Positions 1-8,418 of a stretch of 33,217 bases of DNA are shown piece after piece; the stretch's first letter is position 1, and each line of letters begins with the position of its first letter. The stretch lies in assembly GCA_003242955.1 (NCBI GenBank), contig QJPH01000401.1, forward strand, positions 1 through 33,217, read 5' to 3'. This DNA comes from Candidatus Methylumidiphilus alinenensis. GTDB taxonomy: Bacteria; Pseudomonadota; Gammaproteobacteria; Methylococcales; Methylococcaceae. The position numbers and the translations under genes are program-made. Under the pieces are notes generated by a model. The model was given only the letters and a program-made list of their open reading frames with translations, searched no databases and was not told where the DNA came from.

Positions 1-118
1 CTCAACGCGGTAGGGCGCAACAGGCTTGTTCCGTCGTTTTGGCAACGTCTTTTGTTGACCGTCAAAACGGCCTATGTGCCATTTTTTTCACCGCTAGGAG
101 TCCCGATTTGCATTCATG

Positions 119-256
119 TACAGCGTTTTTTCTTAACAAAGGAAAATAATAAAAGACACTCATTCAAACTATCCTGTGTGTCTGTGCTTTGCAAAATGGT
201 AACCCAACAAGTAACTATTCGATATTAAAAACGCTGTATATTGAAAACGCTGTATA
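119..256. repeat. Cluster of AAAACGCTGTATA motifs upstream of serC
   Basis: The 5' leader of serC carries two tandem copies of AAAACGCTGTATA (228-240 and 244-256, 16 bases apart) and one inverted copy (119-130). The same core recurs only in other intergenic regions of the window (5931-5943 inverted, 6291-6304, 25903-25918). The second tandem copy ends in TATAAT (253-258), which could act as a -10 hexamer, but I see no good -35 at the right distance. It may be a regulator site, promoter element or transposon-end remnant. Nothing else recognisable lies in 1-411; I see no gene there. Confidence 0.5.
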
Positions 257-313
257 ATTAGTGCCAAGAATATGATTAAGGTTTTATTGGCATCAATGCC
301 GCATTACAACCAT

Positions 314-384
314 TAGACTTTATCGGAAACCTCGTGAGTGATCTCGCTGCTGCTGCATCAGCGGATGGTTTCCGATAAATTCTA
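314..384. repeat. Hairpin element upstream of serC (copy 1)
   Basis: An 18-base inverted repeat, TAGACTTTATCGGAAACC with its complement (one mismatch), encloses a loop containing GCTGCTGCATCAG. The same stem and the same loop core recur at 6214-6285 upstream of aroA. The element ends 27 bases before the serC start codon. The ends begin and finish with TA, as in elements that duplicate a TA target, but a transcribed leader hairpin is also possible. Confidence 0.6.
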
Positions 385-411
385 TTATTAACATTTACCC
401 AAGAGGAATAT

Positions 412-1494
412 ATGTCCAGAGTCTACAACTTTAGCGCCGGCCCTTCGACGATAGCGGAGGAAGTATTGCAACGCGCACAGGACGAATTGCTCGAATGGGG
501 CAAGTCGGGCATGTCGGTGATGGAAATGAGCCATCGCGGCAAAGATTATGTTGGGATCGCCGAAAAGGCCGAGGCGGATTTCCGGGAAATATTGGGCGTA
601 CCCGATAATTACAAAGTGCTTTTCGTGTCGGGCGGTGCAACCGGTCAGTTTGCCGCCATTCCGATGAATCTGTTGCGCGGCAAAACCTCGGTCAATTATG
701 TCAATACTGGCATTTGGTCGGGCAAGGCCATCAGCGAGGCTAAGAAGTATGCGGAAGTGAAGATAGCCGCAAGTTCCAAGGAAAACGGCTTCAAGACTAT
801 TCCGGCACGGGCGGATTGGAAAATCGACCCTGAAGCCGCCTATCTGCATTACACCTCCAATGAAACCATCAACGGCGTGGAGTTCCAGGAAGTCCCTGAC
901 GCGGGGGGCTTGCCATTGGTATGCGATATGTCGTCCAATATCTTGTCGCGTCCGGTGGATGTGAGTCAGTTCGGTTTGATTTATGCCGGTGCACAGAAGA
1001 ACATGGGTCCGGCAGGCATTGCTGTGGTCATTGTGCGCGATGATCTGATGGGTCAAGCCTTGCCGATTACGCCGTCCATTTTTGATTATAAGATACAAGC
1101 CGAAAATGGTTCCATGTTAAACACACCGCCCACCTACAATTGGTATTTGTTGGGCCTGGTTTTAGAGTGGGTGAAACAGCAAGGTGGTTTGGCTACGATA
1201 GAAGAGCATAACAAGGCCAAGGCAGCCAAGCTCTATGCGACTATCGACGCTTCTCCGTTCTACGCCAATCCGGTGGAGCCCGTTTACCGTTCGCGGATGA
1301 ATGTGCCTTTCACACTAGCCAAGCCGGAACTCGAAAAAACCTTTGCCGCCGAGGCCAAAGCTGTCGGGTTGGTGTCTCTGGAAGGCCATCGGTCGGTGGG
1401 AGGGATGCGCGCAAGCATTTATAATGCGATGCCAGCGGCGGGCGTGGATGCGCTCATCGCGTTCATGAACGAATTTGAACGGAAAAACGGCTAA
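412..1494 (+). CDS. serC: Phosphoserine aminotransferase
   Basis: This 360-residue protein is a cytoplasmic PLP enzyme that converts 3-phosphohydroxypyruvate and glutamate to phosphoserine in serine synthesis, and also serves the pyridoxine pathway. It opens with the family signature VYNFSAGPS (residues 4-12). The class V aminotransferase region is clear, with TSNETINGVEF (148-158) and the PLP-binding lysine in AGAQKNMGP (Lys196). Length matches the family. The ATG at 412 has AAGAGGA upstream, which supports this start. serA follows after 38 bases, so the two committed serine-pathway genes lie together at the head of a long same-strand block. The hairpin and AAAACGCTGTATA motifs in the leader suggest some control at this promoter, but the regulator is unknown. 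Confidence 0.95.
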   Translation: MSRVYNFSAGPSTIAEEVLQRAQDELLEWGKSGMSVMEMSHRGKDYVGIAEKAEADFREILGVPDNYKVLFVSGGATGQFAAIPMNLLRGKTSVNYVNTGIWSGKAISEAKKYAEVKIAASSKENGFKTIPARADWKIDPEAAYLHYTSNETINGVEFQEVPDAGGLPLVCDMSSNILSRPVDVSQFGLIYAGAQKNMGPAGIAVVIVRDDLMGQALPITPSIFDYKIQAENGSMLNTPPTYNWYLLGLVLEWVKQQGGLATIEEHNKAKAAKLYATIDASPFYANPVEPVYRSRMNVPFTLAKPELEKTFAAEAKAVGLVSLEGHRSVGGMRASIYNAMPAAGVDALIAFMNEFERKNG

Positions 1495-1532
1495 CAAAAT
1501 CCGCGCATGAGTCGCTAAGGAATCAAAGAATT

Positions 1533-2705
1533 ATGTTCAAAATTTTGACTTACAACAATATTTCCCCCGTTGGTTTGGATCGGCTCCCGCGTGACAAGTA
1601 CGAGGTTGCCTCGGAAATCCAGCGCCCCGATGCGATAATGCTGCGCTCGTTCAAGCTGCACGGCATTGCCATCCCCGATTCCGTGAAGTGCGTAGGACGG
1701 GCGGGTGCGGGTGTGAACAACATTCCGGTGGCCGAATATTCCCAGCGCGGCATTCCAGTGTTTAACGCCCCCGGTGCCAACTCAAACGCAGTTAAAGAAT
1801 TAGCTATCGCCGGCATGTTGCTGGCCAGTCGGCACATTTGCGAGGCATGGGATTTTGCCAGAAAGCTGGAATCCACCGATGACGAGGCGATCAACCAGAC
1901 GGTGGAAAAGGGCAAGAAAAACTTCGCCGGGACCGAACTGTCGGGCAAGACGCTGGGCGTGATTGGCTTAGGTGCCATCGGTGTCAAAGTTGCGAACGCA
2001 GCACTAGCCTTAGGGATGAAAGTGATTGGGTTTGATCCGTCGATGACCGTCGACAGCGCCTGGCAGTTGTCTTCCACAGTGGAGAAGGCACTGGGCGTTG
2101 ACGACTTGGTAGGCCGGTCGGATTTTATCAGCCTACACGTCCCTTTTAACGACCATACCCGTAATCTGATTAACCCATCCCGCATCGACCTGTTGAAAAA
2201 CCGTGCGGTGCTGCTGAACTTCTCGCGTTCCGGCATTGTTGATGAGGTAGCGGTTCTGTCTGCACTGGAAGCGGGCAAACTGCGCAACTATGTGTGTGAC
2301 TTTCCGACCGCCGCTTTGTTGGGGCGTAAAGGTGTAATACTGCTGCCGCACCTAGGGGCATCCACTGAGGAGGCCGAAGACAATTGCGCGGTGATGGTGG
2401 CAGACCAGATCCGCGATTTTCTGGAAAACGGCAATATTTGCAACGCCGTCAATTTTCCAGAAGTGGTCTCTCCCCGCGCGGACGAGTCCGTAAGCCGCTT
2501 GTGTGTGGCGAATGCCAATGTGCCTAATATGGTGAGCCAAATTTCCAGCGCACTGGGCGAAGCCAATCTGAATATTGTCGATTTGCTTAACAAGTCGCGA
2601 GGGGAGTACGCTTATACCATGGTCGACCTAAGTAATCAGGTGCCAGCGGAGACACTGGAAAGGATAAGGGCCATCAACGGTGTGCTGTCCGCACGGGTCA
2701 TTTAG
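1533..2705 (+). CDS. serA: D-3-phosphoglycerate dehydrogenase, short ACT-domain form
   Basis: This 390-residue protein is an NAD-dependent oxidoreductase for the first step of serine synthesis. It has the D-isomer-specific 2-hydroxyacid dehydrogenase fold: substrate-domain GRAGAGVNNIP (55-65), a Rossmann nucleotide site GLGAIG (145-150), catalytic Arg in NFSRSG (Arg232) and catalytic His in LPHLGAST (His273). A C-terminal ACT domain spans about 320-390. The usual acidic residue of the Arg/Glu/His triad, normally in a D-F-P-x-E stretch, is not obvious here: the sequence reads CDFPTAALL. That may be a feature of this short subfamily. AAGGA precedes the ATG. It sits between serC and pheA; the pheA start overlaps or abuts its stop, implying co-translation. 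Confidence 0.9.
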   Translation: MFKILTYNNISPVGLDRLPRDKYEVASEIQRPDAIMLRSFKLHGIAIPDSVKCVGRAGAGVNNIPVAEYSQRGIPVFNAPGANSNAVKELAIAGMLLASRHICEAWDFARKLESTDDEAINQTVEKGKKNFAGTELSGKTLGVIGLGAIGVKVANAALALGMKVIGFDPSMTVDSAWQLSSTVEKALGVDDLVGRSDFISLHVPFNDHTRNLINPSRIDLLKNRAVLLNFSRSGIVDEVAVLSALEAGKLRNYVCDFPTAALLGRKGVILLPHLGASTEEAEDNCAVMVADQIRDFLENGNICNAVNFPEVVSPRADESVSRLCVANANVPNMVSQISSALGEANLNIVDLLNKSRGEYAYTMVDLSNQVPAETLERIRAINGVLSARVI

Positions 2706-2712
2706 GCTAAAA

Positions 2713-3840
2713 GTGGAAAACTCGGGTTTTGTCGTGGAGCAAAATAAGCAAAATATTAAGCTCGATCCGGCTTTGGCGGAGATTCGCAAGCAAATCGATG
2801 CCATTGACGATCAGCTACTCGACCTGCTTAACCAGCGGGCGGTGTGCGCACAAAAAGTGGCCGAAACCAAGCAAGCTAGCGGCGAAGTGGATTCATTCTA
2901 CCGGCCCGAACGGGAAGCCGAGGTATTGCGCCGGATGGTTGCCAATAATCGTGGGCCTTTCTCAAACGAGACGGTGGCGCGTTTTTTTCGCGAAGTGATG
3001 TCCGCCAGTCTGGCCCTTGAAAAGCCCCTGGCGGTGGCATTTTTGGGGCCCGAGGGTACTTTTACCCAGCAGGCGGCTTACAAACATTTTGGTCACGCCA
3101 TCAATGCGCAACCCTTTTCTACTATTGACGAGATTTTCCGCGCGGTTGAAAGTGGGGCTTGCCAATTTGGCGTGGTGCCGGTGGAGAATTCCACGGAGGG
3201 TGTGATTACCCATACCCTAGACAGTTTTTTACGTTCCCCCTTGCTCATTGCCGGCGAGGTGGCTTTGCGTATCCACCATAATCTGATGGGCAAAGGACAA
3301 GGCTTGGCTAATTTACAACGGGTGTTTTCCCACCAGCAGTCGCTGGCCCAGTGTCGTCAATGGTTGGACCGCTACCTCCCACACGCCGAGCGTGTCAGCG
3401 TCAGTAGCAATGCCGAGGCCGCCCGCATGGCCGATGTTGAAGCAAGCTCCGCTGCCATTGCTGGCGAAGTGGCCGCCGAGTTGTATGGGCTAAATCTACT
3501 TGAGCGAAATATTGAGGACGAGCCGGATAACACAACCCGTTTTCTTGTGATAGGCCATCATGCAGTGAGCCCTACGGGAGTAGATAAGACCTCTTTGTTA
3601 ATTTCCACCCACAATTCCCCAGGGGCTTTGTACAATACCTTGGAACCGTTCGCGCGATATTCAATCAGCATGAGCAAAATAGAGTCCCGGCCTTCACGGC
3701 GTGGGGTGTGGGATTATGTTTTTTTCATTGACGTTGAAGGTCATCACCAAGACGGACCTTTGGCAAAAGCCCTGGAGGCATTGGAAAATAATGTGCTTAT
3801 GTTGAAGCTGCTCGGTTCTTATCCAAGGGGCATCGGTTGA
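2713..3840 (+). CDS. pheA: Bifunctional chorismate mutase / prephenate dehydratase (P-protein)
   Basis: This enzyme converts chorismate to prephenate and then to phenylpyruvate. An AroQ-type chorismate mutase domain lies near the N-terminus (IRKQIDAIDDQLLDLLNQRA). The dehydratase domain follows with VAFLGPEGTFTQQAA and PVENSTEGVITHTLDSF. A C-terminal ACT domain carries the GALY and ESRPSRR motifs that bind phenylalanine for feedback inhibition. The start is uncertain: the frame is open from GTG 2680 inside serA. I chose GTG 2713 because AGG lies six bases upstream; GTG 2734 is another candidate and leaves the mutase domain intact. All candidates use GTG, so initiation may depend on coupling to serA. 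hisC begins one base after the stop. Confidence 0.92.
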   Translation: MENSGFVVEQNKQNIKLDPALAEIRKQIDAIDDQLLDLLNQRAVCAQKVAETKQASGEVDSFYRPEREAEVLRRMVANNRGPFSNETVARFFREVMSASLALEKPLAVAFLGPEGTFTQQAAYKHFGHAINAQPFSTIDEIFRAVESGACQFGVVPVENSTEGVITHTLDSFLRSPLLIAGEVALRIHHNLMGKGQGLANLQRVFSHQQSLAQCRQWLDRYLPHAERVSVSSNAEAARMADVEASSAAIAGEVAAELYGLNLLERNIEDEPDNTTRFLVIGHHAVSPTGVDKTSLLISTHNSPGALYNTLEPFARYSISMSKIESRPSRRGVWDYVFFIDVEGHHQDGPLAKALEALENNVLMLKLLGSYPRGIG

Positions 3841-3841
3841 G

Positions 3842-4960
3842 ATGATTAATCCTGAACAACTTGCCGCATCCGCCGTTCGCAAACTGACACCCTACCAACC
3901 CGGCAAACCCATAACAGAATTGGAACGGGAGCTGGGGATTTCCAATATCGTCAAACTGGCTTCCAACGAGAATCCCTTGGGGCCTAGCCCAAAGGCACTG
4001 GAGGCCATCCAGTCGGGGTTAGGTGCATTGCATCTTTATCCCGATGGCGGGGGGTTCGATTTGAAAGCGGCCTTGGCCGGGAAGCTTGGCATAGAGCCGG
4101 GGCAGATTACCTTGGGAAATGGCTCAAGCGAAGTTTTGGAATTAGCTGTGCGCACCTTTGTTGAACCCGGTCAAAAGGTGATATTTTCCGAGTATTGCTT
4201 CGCCATTTATCCCATCCTCGCCCAAGCTAACGGTGCTAAGGGTGTTGCTGTGTCTGCGCATGACGGTACGAAGGGTCCGCATTATGGGCATGACGTTAAA
4301 GCCATGGCTGAGAAGGTTGATTCCCAAACGCGCCTGGTGTTTATCGCCAACCCTAACAATCCCACTGGGACTTACTTGAAAAAGCAAGAGTTGCTCTGGT
4401 TTTTACAGGGTGTTCCAGAGGATGTCATTGTGGTTGTTGATGAGGCCTATTGTGAGTACGTGAGTGTGCCGGATTATCCAAACGCATTGGAATGGCTAGT
4501 CGATTTCCCCAACCTCATTGTCACCCGGACGTTTTCCAAAGTTTATGGGTTAGCAGGGCTGCGAGCCGGTTATGCAGTATCCAGTCCCGAAATAGCCGAT
4601 TTAATGAACCGGGTGCGCCCTCCCTTCAACGTAAATTCTTTGGCAATGGCTGCGGCTGCGGCGGCCTTGTCTGATCGTGAGCATATAGAGCGAAGTGTCC
4701 GACTGAACAATGAAGGGATGCAAATCCTTTGCGATGCCTTTTCGGTGCGTGGGTTGCCGTTCATCCCTTCAGTCGGCAATTTCATCACGTTCGATGTAGG
4801 CCGCAACGCCTTGCCGGTTTATCAAGCCTTGTTGCTCCAAGGTGTTATCGTCCGCCCGATAGCAAATTATGGCTTGCCCGACCATTTGCGTGTCACGGTC
4901 GGCACGGATATCGAAAACCGGCTATTTCTTGAAGCCTTGGATCGCGTTTTAGGCTTATGA
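3842..4960 (+). CDS. hisC: Histidinol-phosphate / aromatic aminotransferase
   Basis: This 372-residue class I/II PLP aminotransferase belongs to the HisC family. It shows SNENPLGPSP (41-50), ANPNNPTGT (169-177) and the PLP lysine in RTFSKVYGLAGLRAGY (Lys233). Its place between pheA and tyrA suggests that its main work may be transamination of phenylpyruvate, hydroxyphenylpyruvate or prephenate rather than, or as well as, histidine synthesis. That is an inference from context, and family members are known to be promiscuous. The ATG follows the pheA stop by one base and AAGGGG lies upstream. Its stop overlaps the tyrA start in an ATGA junction, so pheA-hisC-tyrA probably form one coupled unit. 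Confidence 0.9.
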   Translation: MINPEQLAASAVRKLTPYQPGKPITELERELGISNIVKLASNENPLGPSPKALEAIQSGLGALHLYPDGGGFDLKAALAGKLGIEPGQITLGNGSSEVLELAVRTFVEPGQKVIFSEYCFAIYPILAQANGAKGVAVSAHDGTKGPHYGHDVKAMAEKVDSQTRLVFIANPNNPTGTYLKKQELLWFLQGVPEDVIVVVDEAYCEYVSVPDYPNALEWLVDFPNLIVTRTFSKVYGLAGLRAGYAVSSPEIADLMNRVRPPFNVNSLAMAAAAAALSDREHIERSVRLNNEGMQILCDAFSVRGLPFIPSVGNFITFDVGRNALPVYQALLLQGVIVRPIANYGLPDHLRVTVGTDIENRLFLEALDRVLGL

Positions 4961-5865
4961 TTGAAAGGCTTTGTATCATTGGTGTCGGTCTTATGGGTGG
5001 TTCCATCGCCAAAGCTGTGCGCAAACTGGGTCTTTGCCGGGAAATTGTCGGTGTGGATGCCGACACTGAAAATTTGGCCCGTGCCTTGGAGTTGGGTGTC
5101 ATTGATGCCGGGTTTAAGGCAAAGGCCAGAGGGGACTTTGCCAAAGGTGCGAAAGGTTCGGATTGGGTGGTCATTGCCACGCCTGTAGGGGCTTCTGTTC
5201 AAATATTCCTTGATTTACAAACGGTTTGGTCGGCGGGGGCAATTTACACCGATGTCGGCAGCATAAAGCAAAGCGTAATTTGGGCCGCAGAGCAAACCTT
5301 CGGCAAGGTTCCAGCAAATTTTGTCCCCGGCCACCCGATAGCAGGGGCCGAGCGTAGCGGAGTGGATGCCGCAACGGATGACCTCTATTTTGGCAAGCGA
5401 GTCATCTTAACGCCAACAACTGAAACAGCATCCTCTGCAGTCCGCTTGGTCGAGGATTTCTGGGCCTCATTAGGTGCATTAGTTTCGTTGATGGACCCCC
5501 TGCATCACGACCAAGTCTTTGCTGCGACCAGTCATTTGCCCCATGTATTGGCCTACGCATTGGTGCATATGTTGGGCAGGAAGGACGAACAGGAAGAAAT
5601 TTTCCAATATGCCGGCGCCGGGTTTCGCGACTTTACCCGGATTGCATCCAGCAACCCTGAAATGTGGCGGGATATATGCCATCTGAACAGGGAGCAGATA
5701 ATCCCCTTATTGAAAGCAATGGGGGAGGAGTTAATGCAAGTGGCTAATTTGATGGAGCAAAACTCTGTTGAGTCCGCCGAAAATTTACTTGTCTATTTCG
5801 CCGATGCCCGCAACGCCCGGCAACGTTTTCTTACTCAGTCTTTGCCCGAACTTGGGTCTAGTTGA
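4957..5865 (+). CDS. tyrA: Prephenate dehydrogenase (TyrA)
   Basis: This 302-residue NAD(P)-dependent enzyme oxidatively decarboxylates prephenate to hydroxyphenylpyruvate, or arogenate to tyrosine; cofactor and substrate preference cannot be read by eye. The N-terminal dinucleotide site is IGVGLMGGSIAKAV, and the catalytic region includes PGHPIAGAERSGV and HDQVFAATSHLPHVLAYAL. There is no fused chorismate mutase, which distinguishes it from the enterobacterial T-protein. The start codon overlaps the hisC stop (ATGA at 4957-4960). It is followed by a 460-base non-coding interval with a MITE and a hairpin before aroA, so the aroA half may have its own promoter. A fused TyrA-AroA protein, known in some proteobacteria, is not present here. 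Confidence 0.93.
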   Translation: MIERLCIIGVGLMGGSIAKAVRKLGLCREIVGVDADTENLARALELGVIDAGFKAKARGDFAKGAKGSDWVVIATPVGASVQIFLDLQTVWSAGAIYTDVGSIKQSVIWAAEQTFGKVPANFVPGHPIAGAERSGVDAATDDLYFGKRVILTPTTETASSAVRLVEDFWASLGALVSLMDPLHHDQVFAATSHLPHVLAYALVHMLGRKDEQEEIFQYAGAGFRDFTRIASSNPEMWRDICHLNREQIIPLLKAMGEELMQVANLMEQNSVESAENLLVYFADARNARQRFLTQSLPELGSS

Positions 5866-5966
5866 GCGAAGGTTTTTTGACTCACGCAACGACGCAATTA
5901 AGAGTTAATTGAGACCGTATGATTGCCCAAACAGCGTTTTCATATTCTAATAGACACGAAAAATTA

Positions 5967-6150
5967 CCTGATTAGGAAGATTCTTCAGCTAAACCGACCT
6001 GTGCGTCATACCGGCAGGGATTGCCGGTATCCAGAACACAGGGAGGTGAATCTAGTTTGCCCTCCATGGCGACTGGATTCCGGCAATCCCTGCCGGAATG
6101 ACGATTGCGGCTAGGTGTGACGATTTGGCTGAACAATCTTGCTAATCAGG
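5967..6150. mobile_element. MITE family 1, copy A, with 8-bp target duplication
   Basis: This 184-bp non-autonomous element has imperfect terminal inverted repeats (CCTGATTAGGAAG at the left, GCTAATCAGG at the right). An exact 8-bp direct repeat, AAAAATTA, flanks it at 5959-5966 and 6151-6158. Inside are two palindromes of the CCGGCAGGGATTGCCGG type. It encodes no protein. Reverse-oriented and variant copies lie at 22673-22871 and 24034-24198, each with its own 8-bp duplication. The mobilising transposase is not in the window. Confidence 0.85.
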
Positions 6151-6213
6151 AAAAATTAAAGATGAACAGAAAGCTATGTCAATGATTAAACCTTCATGTC
6201 AAAGATTTATTAT

Positions 6214-6285
6214 TAGACTTTATCGGAAACCTAGTTTTTTGACCCTGCCGCTGCTGCATCAGTGGAAGGTTTCCGATAAAGTCTA
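6214..6285. repeat. Hairpin element upstream of aroA (copy 2)
   Basis: Perfect 19-base inverted arms, TAGACTTTATCGGAAACCT and its complement, enclose a 34-base loop with the core GCTGCTGCATCAG. It is homologous to 314-384 upstream of serC. It ends 40 bases before the aroA ATG, and a GAAAACGCTATAA motif lies between the two. It may be a TA-target MITE or a leader regulatory structure. Confidence 0.65.
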
Positions 6286-6325
6286 GTGATGTTGAAAACG
6301 CTATAACCGAATATATGGTATTTTG

Positions 6326-7645
6326 ATGAATAATAACAATGTTAATTTTCGCGTCTTTCCCGGCGGAAACTTGCAAGGCGTTGCCCGTGTCCCAGGTGAT
6401 AAGTCCATTTCCCACCGTTCCATCATGTTGGGTTCCATCGCCGAGGGGGTGACCCACATTACGGGTTTTTTAGATGCCGAGGATTGTCTGGCGACCTTGA
6501 ATGCTTTTCGTGCCATGGGGGTCGAAATTGAAGGGCCCAAGCAGGGTGAGGTTATCGTCCATGGTGTCGGCTTGCACGGTTTGAAGGCACCTAATGAACC
6601 GCTTTATTTAGGCAACTCGGGCACTTCGATGCGTCTGCTGTCAGGTTTGCTGGCGGGTCAGTCTTTCGATACGGTTTTGACCGGCGACCCGTCCCTAAGC
6701 CGCCGCCCAATGAAGCGCGTGACCGAACCCTTACGGCAAATGGGCGCGGTCATCAAAACCTCGCACAATGGCACAGCGCCCATCAGGGTCAGAGGCAGCG
6801 GACCGTTAGAGTCCATCCACTACGACATGCCTATAGCCAGCGCCCAAGTCAAATCATGCTTATTGCTTGCGGGCCTCTATGCCGATGGCGAAACCAGCGT
6901 TACCGAGCCAGCACCCACCCGTGACCATACCGAGCGGATGTTGGAAGGTTTCGGCTACCCGCTAAGACGGGAAGGCAACCGTATTAGTGTCTGTCCAAAT
7001 GGAAAACTAATTGCAACGGACATTGACGTACCCTGCGATATCTCATCCGCTGCTTTTTTTATGGTGGGCGCGGCGATTGCCGAGCACTCAGATGTGACAT
7101 TGCTTCATGTTGGCGTGAATCCCACCCGCACGGGTGTGATAGAGATTCTGCGTCTGATGGGTGCCAACATCGAAATCATCAATCAGCAAATGGTCGGGGG
7201 TGAGCAGGTCGCAGACATTCGCATCCGTACTAGCCATCTTAAAGGGGTGCAAATTCCCGAGAGACTAGTCCCTCTCGCCATTGATGAATTTCCCGTGCTG
7301 TTCATCGCAGCGGCTTGCGCGGTCGGTGAGACTCGCCTTAGTGGCGCAGGGGAACTGCGCGTAAAAGAAAGTGACCGCATCCAAGTCATGGCCGACGGTT
7401 TGCAGTCTTTGGGTGTCCACGCCATCGCCACGCCCGATGGCATGGTCATCCAACCGCGTCAGATCAAGGGCGGCAAGGTGGATTCCCACGGCGACCACCG
7501 GATTGCGATGGCCTTTGCCATTGCCGCCCTACGCGCCAGTGGACCGATCTACATCAATGATTGTGCTAACGTGAATACGTCTTTTCCCTCGTTTGTCAAT
7601 ATTGCCCGGAGCTTGGGGCTTAATATCACGGTTTGTGCGGAGTGA
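6326..7645 (+). CDS. aroA: 3-phosphoshikimate 1-carboxyvinyltransferase (EPSP synthase)
   Basis: This cytoplasmic enzyme of the shikimate pathway joins shikimate-3-phosphate and PEP. The protein has 439 residues from ATG 6326; a TTG one codon upstream is less likely. Family motifs are present in order: PGDKSISHRS near the N-terminus, LYLGNSGTSMRLLSG, LTGDPSLSRRPMKRV, and in the C-terminal lobe GELRVKESDRI and GDHRIAMAFA. The PGDKSISHR and GNSGTS wording resembles the non-enterobacterial type of the enzyme more than the E. coli type. The ribosome-binding site is weak. The stop overlaps an ATG that leads into cmk, so aroA and cmk are probably co-translated. Confidence 0.94.
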   Translation: MNNNNVNFRVFPGGNLQGVARVPGDKSISHRSIMLGSIAEGVTHITGFLDAEDCLATLNAFRAMGVEIEGPKQGEVIVHGVGLHGLKAPNEPLYLGNSGTSMRLLSGLLAGQSFDTVLTGDPSLSRRPMKRVTEPLRQMGAVIKTSHNGTAPIRVRGSGPLESIHYDMPIASAQVKSCLLLAGLYADGETSVTEPAPTRDHTERMLEGFGYPLRREGNRISVCPNGKLIATDIDVPCDISSAAFFMVGAAIAEHSDVTLLHVGVNPTRTGVIEILRLMGANIEIINQQMVGGEQVADIRIRTSHLKGVQIPERLVPLAIDEFPVLFIAAACAVGETRLSGAGELRVKESDRIQVMADGLQSLGVHAIATPDGMVIQPRQIKGGKVDSHGDHRIAMAFAIAALRASGPIYINDCANVNTSFPSFVNIARSLGLNITVCAE

Positions 7646-7650
7646 TGCGT

Positions 7651-8316
7651 ATGAGCGGTAATATTCCTATTATGACCTTGGATGGACCCGCCGGGGCTGG
7701 CAAAGGGACTGTAAGCCGGGCCATTGCGAATAAGCTGGGTTGGCATTATCTCGACAGTGGTGCGATTTACCGTTCTTTAGCCGTTGCGGTGCTTGATGCC
7801 GGGGTAGCCTTGGACGATATGGACGGCATCGTCAATGTTGCCAACAAAATGGATTTGAGCTTCGGGTCGGGTGACACACCTTCTGTGATGCTAAATGGAA
7901 AAATAATCACTGACCGTATCACGACGGAAACATGCGGCCATATCACCTCGCAAATTGCCGCAAACGGTCAAGTTCGCCAAGCTTTATTGCAAAAGCAGCG
8001 CGAGTTTTGCAGGTCGCCCGGACTGGTCGCAGATGGGCGTGACATGGGGACGGTGGTGTTTCCAGAGGCCCAATATAAGGTTTTTTTGACTGCCAGTGCC
8101 GAAGAACGTGCGCAACGCCGATTTAAGCAGTTGAAAGAGAAAGGGATAGATGTTAGCCTAATTGGTCTGGCAAAGGAGATTGAGGAAAGGGACCGGCGCG
8201 ATATGGAACGTAGCGTAGCGCCGCTGAAAATGGCCGATGGTGCGGTGTTGGTGGATTCGTCCGATATGAGTATCGACGATGTCATTGCACAGTGCCTGGC
8301 CTTGCTTGAAGCCTGA
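7651..8316 (+). CDS. cmk: Cytidylate kinase
   Basis: This 221-residue nucleotide kinase phosphorylates CMP and dCMP. The P-loop is LDGPAGAGKGTVSR near residue 10, followed by YLDSGAIYR, DGRDMGTVVFP (acceptor-binding region) and the LID-like ERDRRDMERSVAPL. Three starts are possible: GTG 7633, ATG 7645 overlapping the aroA stop, and ATG 7651. I chose 7651 because CGGAG lies eight bases upstream and the P-loop then sits at the usual distance from the N-terminus. The order aroA-cmk-rpsA is conserved in many proteobacteria. Confidence 0.93.
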   Translation: MSGNIPIMTLDGPAGAGKGTVSRAIANKLGWHYLDSGAIYRSLAVAVLDAGVALDDMDGIVNVANKMDLSFGSGDTPSVMLNGKIITDRITTETCGHITSQIAANGQVRQALLQKQREFCRSPGLVADGRDMGTVVFPEAQYKVFLTASAEERAQRRFKQLKEKGIDVSLIGLAKEIEERDRRDMERSVAPLKMADGAVLVDSSDMSIDDVIAQCLALLEA

Positions 8317-8418
8317 ATCGCCTGAATGTCAGTTGGCCGCCGGAATACGGCGAAATGTTAAACCCAACCCAAAACCACGCGGATGACCTCCGTCCGTGCG
8401 GAGCTAAAGAAGATTGTC

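Noticed and set aside
1-411. A gene fragment at the left edge
   Set aside because: No frame there shows a recognisable protein end; the region is A+T-rich with short repeats and the serC leader.
388-1098. Long minus-strand open frame over serC
   Set aside because: It has no recognisable motif and no ribosome-binding site, and serC on the other strand is certain.
6326-7645. Reading the non-enterobacterial AroA motifs as proof of glyphosate tolerance
   Set aside because: The PGDKSISHR wording alone does not decide sensitivity; active-site residues would have to be compared with tested enzymes.
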